A stretch of 64,000 bases of DNA from a virus. The notes beneath the pieces were generated by a model that made no database searches, was not told the DNA's origin, and saw only the letters and a program-made list of their open reading frames with translations. Of the stretch, positions 63,347-64,000 are shown one piece after another. How positions within the stretch are numbered: position 1 is the first letter of the stretch; every line of letters starts with the position of its first letter. Where the stretch lies: positions 1-64,000 of IMG/VR virus record IMGVR_UViG_3300045918_000214, one strand, 5' to 3'. A program made the translations under genes and the position numbers.

Positions 63347-64000
63347 TTAAGCAGGTTTCTTAGCAAGGTACTGGGCATAACGGTTAACTGAAGAGAATGT
63401 CTCGGTGATAACTGGTTGTGCAACTGGTGCCTCAACTGTTTCAACAATAGCTTCTACTTTTTCTACCTTCTTTGCAGCGATCTTACCAAAGTTTTCAAGC
63501 ACAATGCTCAATTGCTTTTCGTACTGGGATTCGTCTTTAAACTTAACAGACTCCGTCAATTGAACGAAGCGATCAAATTCAGTGTCGGTCATCTTAGTTT
63601 TGAACGACTCAAGAATCTTTTCAGCCTTCAGTGTGGCGATTTCTTCATGCAATTGAGCAATGGTTTCATCGGTACTAGAGACTTGTTCTTCAAGTTTATT
63701 AACTTCATCTAATGCAATTTCCAAAGCATCTTCGGACTCTTCTGGCAGGGCAATATTGTGTTCAGCCAACAATGACTGAATACCATCCATGAAACTTTCT
63801 GCAAGGCGGGTCTTAAAATTAGCTTCAATTGCTACTTTATTATTATCTGCCCATTCCTGGACAGCTTCATTCAAAAATCCATCAATATTGGTTTCGAGTT
63901 CAGCAGTAGCTTCCTCGAGTTTTACGTTGTACTCAGCTTCCAATTCTTCTTGGATCTGAAGTACGCGATCTGTTACAGCTGCTTCAAAAATTGTCACTGC
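63347..64000 (-). CDS. 22: Prohead core scaffold gp22 (5' end outside window)
   Basis: About 217 visible residues; the frame continues past the right edge (the GTG at 63997 is internal). Highly helical and acidic, with a conserved LLAEHNIALPEESEDALE segment (T4: FVEHNVVVPEESVDVV) and the C-terminus NRYAQYLAKKPA. Forms the assembly core with gp21 and is cut to peptides by it. Upstream of gp23 as in T4. Confidence 0.92.
   Translation of the reverse strand, partial: AVTIFEAAVTDRVLQIQEELEAEYNVKLEEATAELETNIDGFLNEAVQEWADNNKVAIEANFKTRLAESFMDGIQSLLAEHNIALPEESEDALEIALDEVNKLEEQVSSTDETIAQLHEEIATLKAEKILESFKTKMTDTEFDRFVQLTESVKFKDESQYEKQLSIVLENFGKIAAKKVEKVEAIVETVEAPVAQPVITETFSSVNRYAQYLAKKPA

Overview
This window is a contiguous piece of a large T4-like (Straboviridae/Tevenvirinae-related) tailed-phage genome, almost entirely transcribed from the minus strand. 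The left edge has the T4 replication order regA-62-44-45. The right edge has gp61 primase, UvsW, UvsY, the major capsid protein gp23 and the scaffold gp22. DexA-like exonuclease, gp32, PhoH-like ATPase, ClpP-like protease, an RNA ligase and several GIY-YIG or HNH homing endonucleases fit the same lineage. The host cannot be read directly. A phage-borne porin plus two multihaem cytochromes, a B12-dependent ribonucleotide reductase and rrn-like boxA leaders point to a Gram-negative, probably Pseudomonadota host that handles extracellular electron transfer.

Layout. 1-2.5 kb: replication clamp and clamp loader. 2.5-6 kb: UDP-sugar operon (UDP-glucose dehydrogenase, UDP-glucuronate decarboxylase, a TET-associated-type glycosyltransferase and two paralogous small proteins), which could make a pentose-modified DNA base. 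6-16 kb: nucleotide and DNA metabolism, gp32, and a TROVE/Ro60-like von Willebrand protein preceded by 0.5 kb of structured RNA. 16-25 kb: NADAR ADP-ribosyl hydrolase, AAA+ ATPase, GNAT, dCMP deaminase, secreted nuclease, and an operon of an outer-membrane beta-barrel and two multihaem c-type cytochromes. 25.1-33.6 kb: a cluster of about 34 recognisable tRNAs covering all 20 amino acids plus many tRNA-like structured RNAs, driven by tandem promoters with rRNA-operon-like leaders. 33.6-53.8 kb: dense short genes in ATGA-coupled operons, including RNA ligase, NadR and PnuC (NAD salvage), hemerythrin, metallophosphoesterase, P-loop kinase, lytic transglycosylase and a Fic/Doc module. 53.8-64 kb: homing endonucleases, class II ribonucleotide reductase, primase, recombination genes, an RNA polymerase omega-like protein and head genes.

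Regulation. More than 15 near-identical sigma70-type promoters (TTTACA, 16-18 bp, TATAAT) precede short-gene operons on the minus strand. A motif (C/T)TAAATAG sits just ahead of homing endonucleases and a cytochrome gene and is a candidate late promoter. Intrinsic terminators with GNRA/UUCG-type loops follow gp32, gp23 and the TROVE-like gene.

The strongest candidates for something new are: (1) the phage-encoded porin-cytochrome conduit; (2) the tRNA operon with rrn-like P1/P2-boxA control, tRNAs with swapped or missing T-loop consensus, class I Leu tRNAs and a family of tRNA-like RNAs, one group lying directly upstream of a Ro60-like gene; (3) the UDP-pentose plus glycosyltransferase operon.
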